From the NCBI RefSeq assembly GCF_001704275.1, contig NZ_CP011533.1, positions 7,564,001 to 7,628,000 on the forward strand: a DNA stretch of 64,000 bases, in the 5' to 3' direction. The position numbers and the translations under genes were made by a program. Origin of the DNA: Streptomyces noursei ATCC 11455 (lineage in GTDB: Bacteria; Actinomycetota; Actinomycetes; Streptomycetales; Streptomycetaceae). The number at the start of each line of letters is the position of its first letter. The stretch's first letter is position 1. This document shows, in pieces, positions 34,729 through 43,024 of this stretch. Below the pieces are notes generated by a model that did no database searches, was not told the DNA's origin, and was given only the letters and a program-made list of their open reading frames with translations.

Positions 34729-35313
34729 ATGCCCCGCCCGCACATTGCCCTCGTTGGAAAGGCCAGGTCCGGGAAAGACACCGTGGCCAGCATGCTGGTG
34801 CGCCACGGTGCCTACACCCGGCTGGCGTTCGCCGACGAGCTAAAAGCGGCCCTCGCCCGCCTGAACCCCCTTGTCCTCTCCTGCTGCTACGAGGAACACC
34901 GCCTGCGGGACGCGCTGGAGGCCCACGGTGGGTGGGAGGGCGCCAAGGCCCTGCCCGAGGTGCGGCGGCTCCTCCAGAAGTACGGCCAGGCCATCCGCGA
35001 CCGCGACCCCGATTTTTGGGTCCGTCCGGTCTTGGCGCAGGTCCGCCACGGCAGCGAATGGCACATGCCGTGCGTCGTGGCGGACGCCCGCTACGCCAAC
35101 GAGCTGGACGCGCTCCGCGCGGAGGGCGCCGTGGTCGTCCGCGTGGAGCGACCCGGCGCCGGCCTGGACGGCGACGCCGGCAAACACAACTCAGAAACGG
35201 AGCTGGACGGCATCACGCCGGACCACGTGCTCCACAACACCGGGACGCTGTCCGAACTCCGCGACAACGTCCGCGCATTGTTCGACAAGTTGGGAGAGAC
35301 ATGTTCGACCTGA
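34729..35313 (+). CDS. Deoxynucleoside monophosphate kinase
   Basis: The protein has 194 residues from ATG 34729. P-loop IALVGKARSGKDTVASMLV at the N-terminus, then YTRLAFADELKAALARLNPL, LQKYGQAIRDRDPDFWVRPV and VVADARYANELDALRAEGAV, match phage dNMP kinases related to T4 gp1. It phosphorylates dNMPs to supply dNTPs for phage replication, in keeping with the polymerase and primase downstream. Confidence 0.85.
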   Translation: MPRPHIALVGKARSGKDTVASMLVRHGAYTRLAFADELKAALARLNPLVLSCCYEEHRLRDALEAHGGWEGAKALPEVRRLLQKYGQAIRDRDPDFWVRPVLAQVRHGSEWHMPCVVADARYANELDALRAEGAVVVRVERPGAGLDGDAGKHNSETELDGITPDHVLHNTGTLSELRDNVRALFDKLGETCST

Positions 35314-35552
35314 TCCGCCAGGCCATCCGGGACAACCCCGTCCGGGTCCGTACGGCCCTGGGCGCGCTCCTGGTCCTGGTGGGCCACTACATCCCCGCCG
35401 TGGCCGACGTGGCCGTCAACGACCAGGCCATGAACGCGATCACGTTCCTGGTGATCCTGTTCCTGGGCGAGGGCGCGTCGCGGAAGGTGGCGGCGAAGTA
35501 CAACCCGGCGACGCTGCCGGAGGAGTCGGTGGGCGACGGCACCGGCCGATAG
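35301..35552 (+). CDS. Putative holin
   Basis: ATG 35301 gives 83 residues and overlaps the kinase stop by 13 bases. It has two hydrophobic helices (VRTALGALLVLVGHYIPAVA and AMNAITFLVILFLGEGA) and a charged C-terminus (SRKVAAKYNPATLPEES). Small phage membrane proteins of this shape near the endolysin are usually holins, which release the endolysin at a set time. Confidence 0.7.
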   Translation: MFDLIRQAIRDNPVRVRTALGALLVLVGHYIPAVADVAVNDQAMNAITFLVILFLGEGASRKVAAKYNPATLPEESVGDGTGR

Positions 35553-35562
35553 CGCAGGGCAG

Positions 35563-35594
35563 GGGCCCGGACGGACAGTGTTCCGTCCGGGCCC
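35563..35594 (+). terminator. Strong terminator after lysis genes
   Basis: A 13-bp perfect stem (GGGCCCGGACGGA and complement) with a 6-base loop CAGTGT, followed by TTTGCC. Confidence 0.8.
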
Positions 35595-35602
35595 TTTGCC
35601 GT

Positions 35603-35626
35603 GGTCACGGGCCCCAGCGGATTCCG
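35603..35626 (+). promoter_or_regulatory. Repeated phage motif, copy 3
   Basis: GGTCACGGGCCCCAGCGGAT begins nine bases after the 13-bp terminator and 78 bases before the nuclease start. Confidence 0.5.
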
Positions 35627-35680
35627 CCGTAAGCGACTGAGAGCGGCCCCTGGCGGGCCGGAGAGCGAGCGGAGAGACCC

Positions 35681-36478
35681 GTGGCAGCACTGAACACCAT
35701 CAGCAGGTCCGGGAGCCGGTTCTACGTCGACCCGGAGACCGGTGCCAAGGCACCCGGCGTGACGTCCGTCCTGTCCATGCTCCCGAAGGGATTCCTTCAG
35801 TATTGGGCGGCCAAGGAAGTGGCCACGGCAGCCGTGGACAACGTCGGCTCCCTGGTGGGTCTGGCGATGAACGACCGGGCCGGCGCCGTCGACTATCTGA
35901 AGGGGGCGCCCCGGCGCGTGGTGAAGGCGGCGGCCGACACCGGGTCGGCGGCCCACGATGTGTTCGAGCGCCTGGCCCGTGGGGAGGACGTGGCGCGGGT
36001 CCACCCGGATCTCCGCCGCTACGCGGACCACTTCCGGGAGTTCCTGGACGCCATCCAGCCGGAGTTCCTGTTCCTGGAAGACGCGGTCTGGAGCGACGAG
36101 CACAACTATGCCGGGTCGTTCGACGCCATCGCGCGGATTGGCGGGGAAACCGTCGTTCTGGACTGGAAGACCACCAGGAGCGGCGTGCATGAGGAGGTGG
36201 CGTTGCAGCTCGCCGCGTACGCGAACGCGGACCGCATCGTCCGGGCCGACACCGGGGAGTCCGTCCCGCTCCCTGCCATCGACGCGGCGGCCGTCCTCCA
36301 CGTTCGTCCGGAGGGCTGGAAGCTGGTCCCCGTCCGGCACAGCCAGGAGCTGTTCCAGACCTTCCTTCATCTGCGGGCGGTGTTCGACTGGGAGCGGGAG
36401 GCCAAGCGCGGGGTGATCGGCCGGCCGGTGGCCTCCGGCGGGGAAGCGGAGACCGGCACCCAGCGGCGCGCGGCGTAG
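35681..36478 (+). CDS. PD-(D/E)XK nuclease (RecB/Cas4-like)
   Basis: The protein has 265 residues from GTG 35681. The nuclease core is YAGSFDAIARIGGETVVLDW, then KTTRSGVHEEVALQLAAYAN: Asp, the D-W-K pair and the QxxxY motif of RecB-type exonucleases. The N-terminus carries the phage-type APGVTSVLSMLPKGFLQYWA. It is likely a recombination or DNA-processing exonuclease. It is not part of a CRISPR system; no array is present. Confidence 0.8.
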   Translation: MAALNTISRSGSRFYVDPETGAKAPGVTSVLSMLPKGFLQYWAAKEVATAAVDNVGSLVGLAMNDRAGAVDYLKGAPRRVVKAAADTGSAAHDVFERLARGEDVARVHPDLRRYADHFREFLDAIQPEFLFLEDAVWSDEHNYAGSFDAIARIGGETVVLDWKTTRSGVHEEVALQLAAYANADRIVRADTGESVPLPAIDAAAVLHVRPEGWKLVPVRHSQELFQTFLHLRAVFDWEREAKRGVIGRPVASGGEAETGTQRRAA

Positions 36479-36490
36479 GCCGACCGGGGC

Positions 36491-36520
36491 TGTCACGGCC
36501 CCCAGCGCATGGAAGTAGCG
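36491..36520 (+). promoter_or_regulatory. Repeated phage motif, copy 4
   Basis: TGTCACGGCCCCCAGCGCAT is the full consensus, followed by GGAAGTAGCG. A terminator begins three bases downstream (36524). Copy 6 shares the extension (GGAGGTAGCC). Confidence 0.6.
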
Positions 36521-36523
36521 AGA

Positions 36524-36546
36524 GGCCCGGCCCACGCGGCCGGGCC
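36524..36546 (+). terminator. Terminator before the directionality factor gene
   Basis: Stem GGCCCGGCC/GGCCGGGCC with loop CACGC and TTTT after it. It lies directly downstream of motif copy 4. Confidence 0.85.
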
Positions 36547-36590
36547 TTTTCGCTGTCTCATTCCAAGCACTTCCCCAAGGAGAGCCAGCA

Positions 36591-37331
36591 GTGGCCCGCA
36601 CCCTTCGCGTGTTCGACACCGACCCCAACGCCCGCCCCAAGACGTTCGCCAGCGACTACGTGGGCCGGTTCCGTGCCGGGCAGCAGCTCAACGGCCGCCC
36701 CGTTGCACTGGAGGCGTGGCGGATCACGACCGGTGACCCGGAGGTGGGTAAGGCCGTGGCCGACCTGTACGGCGGCACACCGCAGCCCTGGGAGACCTCC
36801 AAGGAGGACTCCTTGGAGGTGCTGACCGGCGCGGACAGCGTCAAGGTCATCGTGGACGGTCCGGACGCGGTGACGTTCCGGATGGCGCTGTACGGCATGA
36901 CCGGCAAGCCCATCCACGCCTGCGACGGCGTGGAGTTCACCGACCCGGAGGACCCGCGCCACGGCCAGCCGTGCGGATGCCCCACCACGGTTCAGGAGCG
37001 TAAGGCGGCGGCCAAGGCCGGCCACGGACCGAAGCCGGACCAGCGCGTGGAATTCAGGCTCCATGACGCCCCGGAGCTGGGCAAGTTCCGTCTGATGACC
37101 GGTTCCTGGGACTTCATGAAGTCCCTGGAATCGCTCTGGCGGGAGCTGGAGGCCGTCGGCGGCCCCGCCCTGTGCACCCTGTCACTGGAACTGGTCGAGT
37201 TCACCACCAAGTCCGGCGTGGACGTGGCGTACCGAAAGCCGGTTCTGACGGTGCACGGCCCCGCCTCGACGGAGGCGGCTCCGGCCGTTCCCTCCCTGTC
37301 CCAGGTCACGGCGGATTCCGCCCCGTTCTGA
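36591..37331 (+). CDS. Gp3-like recombination directionality factor
   Basis: The protein has 246 residues from GTG 36591. It matches my recollection of the phiC31 Gp3-like family in size (244 residues) and in motifs: MARTLRVFDTDPNARPK, YVGRFRAGQQLNGRPVALEA, GGTPQPWETSKEDSLEVLTG, a zinc-like cluster CDGVEF...QPCGCPTTVQERKA, and VEFTTKSGVDVAYRKPVLTV. Such proteins bind the serine integrase and convert it to excision, or to modify attP x attB recombination. The pairing with the integrase at 9668 supports the call. The acidic-hydrophobic end (ADSAPF) recalls SSB tails. Confidence 0.75.
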   Translation: MARTLRVFDTDPNARPKTFASDYVGRFRAGQQLNGRPVALEAWRITTGDPEVGKAVADLYGGTPQPWETSKEDSLEVLTGADSVKVIVDGPDAVTFRMALYGMTGKPIHACDGVEFTDPEDPRHGQPCGCPTTVQERKAAAKAGHGPKPDQRVEFRLHDAPELGKFRLMTGSWDFMKSLESLWRELEAVGGPALCTLSLELVEFTTKSGVDVAYRKPVLTVHGPASTEAAPAVPSLSQVTADSAPF

Positions 37332-37356
37332 CCCGCCCTTCCAGGCACAGCGAACT

Positions 37357-37397
37357 CGGGGCCGGCTGCATACCAGTGCGGTACGCGGCCGGCCCCG
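37357..37397 (+). terminator. Hairpin after the directionality factor gene
   Basis: A 10-bp stem (CGGGGCCGGC/GCCGGCCCCG) with a 21-base loop, followed by TCTC. The T-run is weak, so termination may be partial. Confidence 0.55.
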
Positions 37398-37422
37398 TCT
37401 CAAGAACAAAGAGGAGCGCATC

Positions 37423-37704
37423 GTGGCCAAGAGGGGCCATATCCACGACTTCACCGGCCAGGAGATCCGCGAGGGGGACACCCTGGTCTATGCGGCCCGG
37501 CGGGGCAATGGCGTGCGGATGGTGGAGGCAACCGTCTTGCGGACCTACACCGAGCAGTACAAGGGCCGCGTGCTGCCCATGCTGAAGGTGAAGCCGACCG
37601 GCAACGAGAGTGGTTGGGTCAAGCGCAGCACGTTCCGGGTGGAGACGGTGGCGGCGGAACACGTGGCCGTGACGGTACCGGCGGAGGCGACTGCCGGTGT
37701 CTGA
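37423..37704 (+). CDS. Hypothetical early phage protein
   Basis: The protein has 93 residues from GTG 37423 (AAGAGGAGCGCATC upstream). It is a small beta-rich protein (DTLVYAARRGNGVRMVEATV, YKGRVLPMLKVKPTGNESGW) that could be an SH3-like barrel. No family is recognised. It is translationally linked to the next small membrane gene (8-bp overlap). Confidence 0.65.
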   Translation: MAKRGHIHDFTGQEIREGDTLVYAARRGNGVRMVEATVLRTYTEQYKGRVLPMLKVKPTGNESGWVKRSTFRVETVAAEHVAVTVPAEATAGV

Positions 37705-37819
37705 CGCGCTCCTGGTCCTGGCGGTCATCGCCCTGGCACTGGCCATCGTTGGCCGCACTGCGTGGTTTCTGCTGACCATGGTCGTCGGTCTGGCCGCTGT
37801 TCGACGGAGCCGCCGATGA
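37697..37819 (+). CDS. 40-residue membrane protein
   Basis: GTG 37697 overlaps the previous stop by 8 bp, and its TGA overlaps the next ATG (ATGA, 37816). The 40 residues are almost entirely one or two hydrophobic helices (VSDALLVLAVIALALAIVGR and TAWFLLTMVVGLAAV) with a basic end (RRSRR). Tight coupling on both sides argues that it is real. Its role is unknown; it may anchor a replication or inhibitory function in the membrane. Confidence 0.65.
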   Translation: MSDALLVLAVIALALAIVGRTAWFLLTMVVGLAAVRRSRR

Positions 37820-38211
37820 CCAACGCGGCGAAGGCCAAGGGCACCCGGTGGGAGCGGGAGGTCCGGCACTACCTGAACACCGCCCTTGGCCAGTACGTGG
37901 ACCACTGGAAAGAAGCGGCCTACCCCTGGCGCGACCCGCACGACCCGGACAACGTGGTCCGGCCGGCGCAGACCGGAGCGCGGGACGTGGGAGACCTCCA
38001 CGCCCGCCCGTTCGTCATCGAGTGCAAGGCCGAACGCTCCATCCGCCTGGCCGACTACGTACGGCAGGCAAACCGCGAGGCCGACCACGCGGGGTTCCCT
38101 CACGGTGTGGCGATCGTCAAGGCGCCCAGGCGAGGCGTGGAGGACGCCTACGCGGTGATGGACCTGATGACGTTCGGGCGCGTCCTCCAGGCCCTCCGCA
38201 ATCTCGACTGA
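37816..38211 (+). CDS. Holliday-junction resolvase-like nuclease (PD-(D/E)XK)
   Basis: The protein has 131 residues from ATG 37816. The pattern KGTRWEREVRHYLN (conserved Glu), GARDVGDLHARPFVIECKAE (Asp and ExK) and LADYVRQANREAD fits the Hjc/VRR-type resolvase fold. It probably resolves recombination or replication junctions before packaging. It precedes the primase gene. Confidence 0.75.
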   Translation: MTNAAKAKGTRWEREVRHYLNTALGQYVDHWKEAAYPWRDPHDPDNVVRPAQTGARDVGDLHARPFVIECKAERSIRLADYVRQANREADHAGFPHGVAIVKAPRRGVEDAYAVMDLMTFGRVLQALRNLD

Positions 38212-38220
38212 CCTCCCCGA

Positions 38221-38267
38221 AGCGGGCGTGTCACGGACCCCATCAAACGGGTTCAGACACGCCCGCT
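38221..38267 (+). terminator. Terminator enclosing motif copy 5
   Basis: A 12-bp stem (AGCGGGCGTGTC/GACACGCCCGCT) followed by TTTCGC. Most of motif copy 5 forms the 23-base loop. Confidence 0.75.
38229..38250 (+). promoter_or_regulatory. Repeated phage motif, copy 5
   Basis: TGTCACGGACCCCATCAAAC. Its first four bases form part of the stem and the rest lies in the loop of the 38221-38267 terminator; the primase gene starts 37 bases after it. Confidence 0.55.
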
Positions 38268-38286
38268 TTCGCATGAGGAGATCCCC

Positions 38287-40719
38287 TTGACGACCCCGAC
38301 CAAGGACCTGACCCAGTTCCTGGCCCGCTTCCCGGAGGTGCTGGAGGAGCGCGGGGAGTACGGGGTTCCCTGCCCGGTGCATGACGACCAACGACCCAGC
38401 CTGTTCTTCCGGCTGAAGGAGGATGGGCGCCTGTTGGTCCGGTGCTGGGCCGGGTGCGACCGGGACGCCATCCTCTCCGCCCTGGGCATGAGGCCGGCGG
38501 ACCTGTTCGACTGGACCCCCGGCGAAGGAGCCCGGACGTCCGCCAAGCCGCAGCCCGGCGACCTTGACCCCGGATGCCTGGCCGCTCTGGCCCAGTACGA
38601 GGACACCACGAACGTGGCGTTCTTGGACCCGGAGCACTCGGAGGCTCGGGACTACGTGCTCCGTCGGTTCGGCCTTGAGCCGGCACGGGCGGTGGACCTG
38701 GGCCTGGGCCTGGACTACCCCGGCCTCGACGCCCGGTTCCCCTACCGGTCCACGGCGTACCAGCGGTACCCGAGACTGACCGTTCCCCTGCACGACTTCA
38801 GCGGTCGTCCCCGTGGCCTTCAGGGCCGAGACGTGACCGAGCAGTGTCCGGCCCGGTGGCTGTCGATCACCAGCCCGGAGGGCGCGGCTTGGAGCAAGTA
38901 CGGCGTGTTCACCGCTCACAGCGGCTTTGACACCGTCCTGATCACCGAAGGACCCGGCGATGCGCTGACAGCCGTGGGCGTCGGCTACGACGCCGTGGCA
39001 ATCCGCGGGGCCGGCCTGGCCCGCAATGACGCACTGGTCGAAGAACTGGCCATGGGCCTCCAGGATCGGGACGTGGTCCTGGCCGGCGACCGCGACACCG
39101 CCGGCGCCCAGTTCACCAACGCCCTGGCGGACGCCCTGGTCCGCGCCGGGGTCATGGTCCGACGCCTGGAGATTCCCCACGCCGGGGACGACCTGACCGA
39201 CTGGCGCGCCCGCGACCCGGAGGCGTTCCCCGGGCAGCTCCACGCGGCCGTCCGACGGGCACCGCTCCACGTCCTGGACAACGCCGAACCGGCATCGTCC
39301 GCGCCGACGGCCGGCGAAGCCGGGCCCTTGCCGCTGACGGACCTGGGCAACGCAATGCGCCTGTACCGCCAGCTCGGCGGCCACGTGCGCATGGTGCCGG
39401 GCGTGGGGGTCTACAAGTGGCGCGGGACGCACTGGCAGCACGTACCGAAAGAAGCTCTGTACGCCGATGTGCGGGCCGTGATCCAGGCATTGGAGGACGA
39501 GGCCGGGCACGACCCGGAAAAGCGGTCCCGGTGGGCGTTGAAGTCCCAGGAGTCCGGGCGGGTCAAGGGCATGGTGGAGATGTTGGCGAGCATCCCCGGG
39601 GTGTACGCGACGGTGGGCCGGTTCGACGCGGACCCCGACCTGTTGGCGTTCCGGAACGCGGTGGTGGACCTTCGCACGGGTCAGGCCCGGCCGCACGACC
39701 CCGCGGACATGAACACGGCTGTACTGGACGTGGAGTACCGCCCGCAGGCTCAAGCGCCGCGTTGGCAAAGGTTTCTGGAGGAGTGCCACCCGCACTCGCC
39801 GGATATGCCGGCCTTTTTGCAGATGCTCACCGGTTACGGCATCACCGGGTACGGCGTAGAGCGGTGCTTTGTCATGCACGTGGGCGAGACGACGAACGGG
39901 AAGACGACGTTCACCGAGACCTTGGAGAAGGTTTTCAGCGAGATCACGAAGCGGGCGGAACCGAGCCTGTTTCAAAAGCGCCGGGAGTCCGGTGGGCCCC
40001 GCGCGGACATCGTGGGGTTGCGCGGTCGTCGCCTGGTGATCTCCTCCGAGTGGCCCGCCAACATGCCGTTGGACCAGGCCCTGATGAAGGCCGTCACCGG
40101 GGACCAGTCGATCACCGCGCGGGGCGTGTACGCCCGTGAAGAGATCACGTTCCGGCCCGTGTGTCTGGTCCAGGTGGATACCAACTATGCGCCGGACGTG
40201 GACGCCACCGACCAAGCCTTGTGGCAACGGGTGCGGGTCGTTCCGTGGCTGGAAGATTTCCGGGGCCGGGAGAACAAGCACCTGAAAGCCACGTTGGCCC
40301 AAGAGCGGGAGGGCATCGCCGCATGGGCGGTGCGCGGAGCCATGGCGTGGCACCGGGAGTACCAGGCAGGTCGGGGCCTGGCCTTCCCTGAGGCAGTGGA
40401 ACGGCGGACCGCGCACTACCGGGACACGTCCCATCCCTTGGCTGGGTTCATTGGGGAGGAGTTCGTGGTCCAGGAGGGTGCCCACGTCCTGAAGACCGAG
40501 ACCTGGGACCGCTATCGGACGTGGGCGGAGGAGTCTGGTATCCGGCATCCGATGATGCGCAACCGGTTCTACGACGCCTTGCGCACGTTCCCCGGTGTTC
40601 GGGAATCCAAGGCCGTCGGAACGCGTGTCATGGCCAATCTGGCGGACTGCCGGGCTCTGTCACGTACCCCAGCCGATGGAGGTAGCCAAGACATATTCGG
40701 CCAGCCCAGGACCACGTAA
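38287..40719 (+). CDS. Primase-helicase (Toprim plus D5/SF3 helicase)
   Basis: The protein has 810 residues from TTG 38287 (ATGAGGAG upstream). The N-terminus has a CHC2-type zinc finger (YGVPCPVHDDQRPSLFF ... RCWAGCD). A Toprim-like domain (TVLITEGPGDALTAVGVGYD, VVLAGDRDTAG) follows. The C-terminal half is a D5_N/SF3 helicase with Walker A (HVGETTNGKTTFTETLEKV), Walker B and sensor regions (GRRLVISSEWPANM; VCLVQVDTNYAPDVD). It makes primers and unwinds DNA at the phage fork, with the polymerase encoded next. Confidence 0.9.
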   Translation: MTTPTKDLTQFLARFPEVLEERGEYGVPCPVHDDQRPSLFFRLKEDGRLLVRCWAGCDRDAILSALGMRPADLFDWTPGEGARTSAKPQPGDLDPGCLAALAQYEDTTNVAFLDPEHSEARDYVLRRFGLEPARAVDLGLGLDYPGLDARFPYRSTAYQRYPRLTVPLHDFSGRPRGLQGRDVTEQCPARWLSITSPEGAAWSKYGVFTAHSGFDTVLITEGPGDALTAVGVGYDAVAIRGAGLARNDALVEELAMGLQDRDVVLAGDRDTAGAQFTNALADALVRAGVMVRRLEIPHAGDDLTDWRARDPEAFPGQLHAAVRRAPLHVLDNAEPASSAPTAGEAGPLPLTDLGNAMRLYRQLGGHVRMVPGVGVYKWRGTHWQHVPKEALYADVRAVIQALEDEAGHDPEKRSRWALKSQESGRVKGMVEMLASIPGVYATVGRFDADPDLLAFRNAVVDLRTGQARPHDPADMNTAVLDVEYRPQAQAPRWQRFLEECHPHSPDMPAFLQMLTGYGITGYGVERCFVMHVGETTNGKTTFTETLEKVFSEITKRAEPSLFQKRRESGGPRADIVGLRGRRLVISSEWPANMPLDQALMKAVTGDQSITARGVYAREEITFRPVCLVQVDTNYAPDVDATDQALWQRVRVVPWLEDFRGRENKHLKATLAQEREGIAAWAVRGAMAWHREYQAGRGLAFPEAVERRTAHYRDTSHPLAGFIGEEFVVQEGAHVLKTETWDRYRTWAEESGIRHPMMRNRFYDALRTFPGVRESKAVGTRVMANLADCRALSRTPADGGSQDIFGQPRTT
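40658..40687 (+). promoter_or_regulatory. Repeated phage motif, copy 6
   Basis: TGTCACGTACCCCAGCCGAT followed by GGAGGTAGCC. It lies within the last codons of the primase gene, 128 bases before the polymerase start, with a terminator between. Confidence 0.5.
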
Positions 40720-40730
40720 GCGTGTGCCCC

Positions 40731-40760
40731 AGGGGGCCGTCCCAGCCGGGGCGGCCCCCT
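40731..40760 (+). terminator. Terminator between primase and polymerase
   Basis: Stem AGGGGGCCG/CGGCCCCCT with a 12-base loop and TTCGC after it. Confidence 0.65.
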
Positions 40761-40814
40761 TTCGCATGTCACGACGCGGTGGGCCGGCGGCCGGCGCACT
40801 CCACGGAGCCCGCA

Positions 40815-42680
40815 TTGAAGATCCACCGCCATCAACTGGCCGGCGACCAGACCACCATCCACGCCCTGGAGACCGAGGACGACGCGCGCCAGGCTCGGGA
40901 CTGGCTGACCACACACCAGCCGCGTTCGCTGGCCCTGGACACCGAGACCAGCGGCCTGGACACCTTCAGTCCCGGTCACCGGCTCCGCACCGTCCAGTAC
41001 GGCACGACCGACACAGCGTTCGTCGTCCCGGTCGAACGCGGGCCGGCCTTCGTCGAGCTGGCCCGCACCGTGGTGACCCGGTGCCCGGAGCTGGTGATCC
41101 ACAACGCCGCCTACGATCTGCTGGTCCTCGACCGCCACGGCGTCGCGCCCCTGGAAACCGTCGCCCCGCGAGTGCGGGACACCAAGATCCTCGCCCACCT
41201 CTCCGACAGCAGACAGGATTTCGAGGGCGGCGTGGGCGTCAGCCTCAAGCCGCTTGCTGCCTGGTACGTGGACCCGGCGGCCCCGGACACCCAGGCCGGC
41301 CTAACCCGCGTGTTTCGCAGCTACGGCCTGACCAAGGAAACCGGCTGGGCCCAGGTGCCGTACCAGGACGAGGTCTACCAGCGCTACGCCGGCCTAGACG
41401 TACTGTTGACCGCCCGCCTGCGGCCCCACCTGGAACAGGAGCTGGTCCGTCACGGCATCCCGGACACGCTGGTGGCCTACGAGCACCAACTCATGACCAT
41501 CTGCGCGGCCATGGAGCGGCGGGGGATGCTCCTGGACGTGCCGTACACGGAGGGCCTGGTGGACCGGCTCCAGGAGCAGGCGGCCACGCACTCAGCGAGG
41601 GCAGCCCGGTACGGCGTCGACAACGTCAACAGTGACCGCCAGGTGGTGGCCGCCCTCCAGGGCATGGGAGAGACCTGGGAGGAGACGACAGACTCCGGGG
41701 CCCCATCGGTGGCCAAGGACGTGTTGCTCCCCATGGCCGACATGAACGACAAGTGGGAACGGCTGGAGGTCCGCCCGCCCAACCCGTTGGCGGACGCCGT
41801 GCTCCGTGCCAAGCGGGCGTCCAAGTGGCGCACGTCGTACGCCGTGGCCATGTTGGAGAACCGGGACGCCCAGGACCGTATCCATCCGCGGATCAACACG
41901 TTGGGGGCCAAGACCGGCCGGGCGTCGGTGTCGGACCCGCCGCTCCAACAACTCCCTTCGAAGGGATGGGAAATTCGGCGAAGCATCGTGGCGGAGCCGG
42001 GTCGCGCCTACTTCAGCGTGGACCAATCGTCAGTGGAGTTGGTGGTCCTGGCGGCTCTGTCGCAGGAGCGCCGAATGTGCGAAGCGATCCTGAGCGGCCG
42101 GAACCTTCACGACTTCACCGCGACCTTGATGTTCGGGGAAGGCTTCACCAAGCATCAAAGGGGCTTGGCGAAGATCGCGGGCCTAGGCACGTCGTATCAG
42201 GGCGGCGCGGCAACACTCGCAAAGCAGACCGGACTTGAAGTTTCAGTTATGCGGGACACTCTGGCCCGCTACTCACGGGCTTACCCGGGTATTCGTCGCT
42301 GGGCCCGGGGTCTGCAACGCCATGCCCTGAGCAATGGGTGCGAAATCCGAACTCCGTCCGATCGACGCCTAGTTCTTGATCGGGACAAGCTCTACAAGGG
42401 CGTGGCTTATCTGTGCCAATCCACCGCCCGCGACACGATGGGTCAGGCACTCTTGGACCTCCATTCCAAGGGGTTGACGCAATACCTGAACCTGTGGGTG
42501 CATGACGAGGTGCTGGGCACGGCCCCCGTGGCGGATGTGGACGATATCGCCCGGGAGGTAGCGGAGACGGTTCGAATGGATCTTTTCGGGGTGCCCATCG
42601 GTACTGACGCGGAGGTGTATGGCGCGACGTGGGCCGGAGGCTACGGCCTGCCCCCGGAATGGGCCCCGAAGGCCGCGTGA
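40815..42680 (+). CDS. DNA polymerase I family (with 3'-5' exonuclease)
   Basis: The protein has 621 residues; TTG 40815 has CGGAG upstream. The DnaQ-like exonuclease domain starts SLALDTETSGLDTFSPGHR. Polymerase motifs are A (YFSVDQSSVELVVLAALSQE), B (KHQRGLAKIAGLGTSYQGGA) and C (LNLWVHDEVLGTAP). It lacks the 5'-3' exonuclease domain, as phage enzymes usually do. Motif B is less typical than in bacterial PolA but retains the Lys and Tyr. It is the replicative polymerase of the phage. Confidence 0.9.
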   Translation: MKIHRHQLAGDQTTIHALETEDDARQARDWLTTHQPRSLALDTETSGLDTFSPGHRLRTVQYGTTDTAFVVPVERGPAFVELARTVVTRCPELVIHNAAYDLLVLDRHGVAPLETVAPRVRDTKILAHLSDSRQDFEGGVGVSLKPLAAWYVDPAAPDTQAGLTRVFRSYGLTKETGWAQVPYQDEVYQRYAGLDVLLTARLRPHLEQELVRHGIPDTLVAYEHQLMTICAAMERRGMLLDVPYTEGLVDRLQEQAATHSARAARYGVDNVNSDRQVVAALQGMGETWEETTDSGAPSVAKDVLLPMADMNDKWERLEVRPPNPLADAVLRAKRASKWRTSYAVAMLENRDAQDRIHPRINTLGAKTGRASVSDPPLQQLPSKGWEIRRSIVAEPGRAYFSVDQSSVELVVLAALSQERRMCEAILSGRNLHDFTATLMFGEGFTKHQRGLAKIAGLGTSYQGGAATLAKQTGLEVSVMRDTLARYSRAYPGIRRWARGLQRHALSNGCEIRTPSDRRLVLDRDKLYKGVAYLCQSTARDTMGQALLDLHSKGLTQYLNLWVHDEVLGTAPVADVDDIAREVAETVRMDLFGVPIGTDAEVYGATWAGGYGLPPEWAPKAA

Positions 42681-43024
42681 GCCCCCTGGGCTGTAGCTGC
42701 GTCATTCGGGGACGCTTTCTAGAGATCGACGCCCACACAGGCGGCAGAGCCTTTCGCGATCAAGAAAGGGCCGCAGGAAACAATCAGTGATCTACGCCAC
42801 TCGGCCATCTTTGCGATACTCGAAGCCGTTGATACCGAACTGTCCGAATCTACCCCTACAGGGGCTCTGACCTGCGATGACTCCAGGCTCATAGATCATC
42901 TTCAGTCCGTTTCGTCCGTTAGCTATCGAAAACCTACGCATTGGTGATCTTAACGGGGCGCTAACTACCTTCGTGGGCAGTTCGGACACGCCGGGTGACT
43001 CGGCGAAGGTGGAATGGAGACGAA
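42681..43024. other. AT-richer leader of the regulator gene
   Basis: These 344 bases hold no gene. They are clearly less GC-rich than the rest (for example TTGCGATACTCGAAG and GTTAGCTATCGAAAACC), as expected of a regulated promoter. A GTTAGC/GCTAAC pair about 40 bases apart is visible. No clear gamma-butyrolactone receptor box could be drawn by eye. Confidence 0.4.

Noticed and set aside
35681..36478. Cas4 of a CRISPR system
   Set aside because: The RecB-like nuclease lies in a phage replication module and no repeat-spacer array or other cas gene is present anywhere in the window.
37306..40548. 1080-codon open frame on the minus strand over the replication genes
   Set aside because: It is the GC-rich antisense shadow of the directionality factor, resolvase and primase genes, which have clear domains and ribosome sites. 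The antisense product is low complexity and has no recognisable motif.
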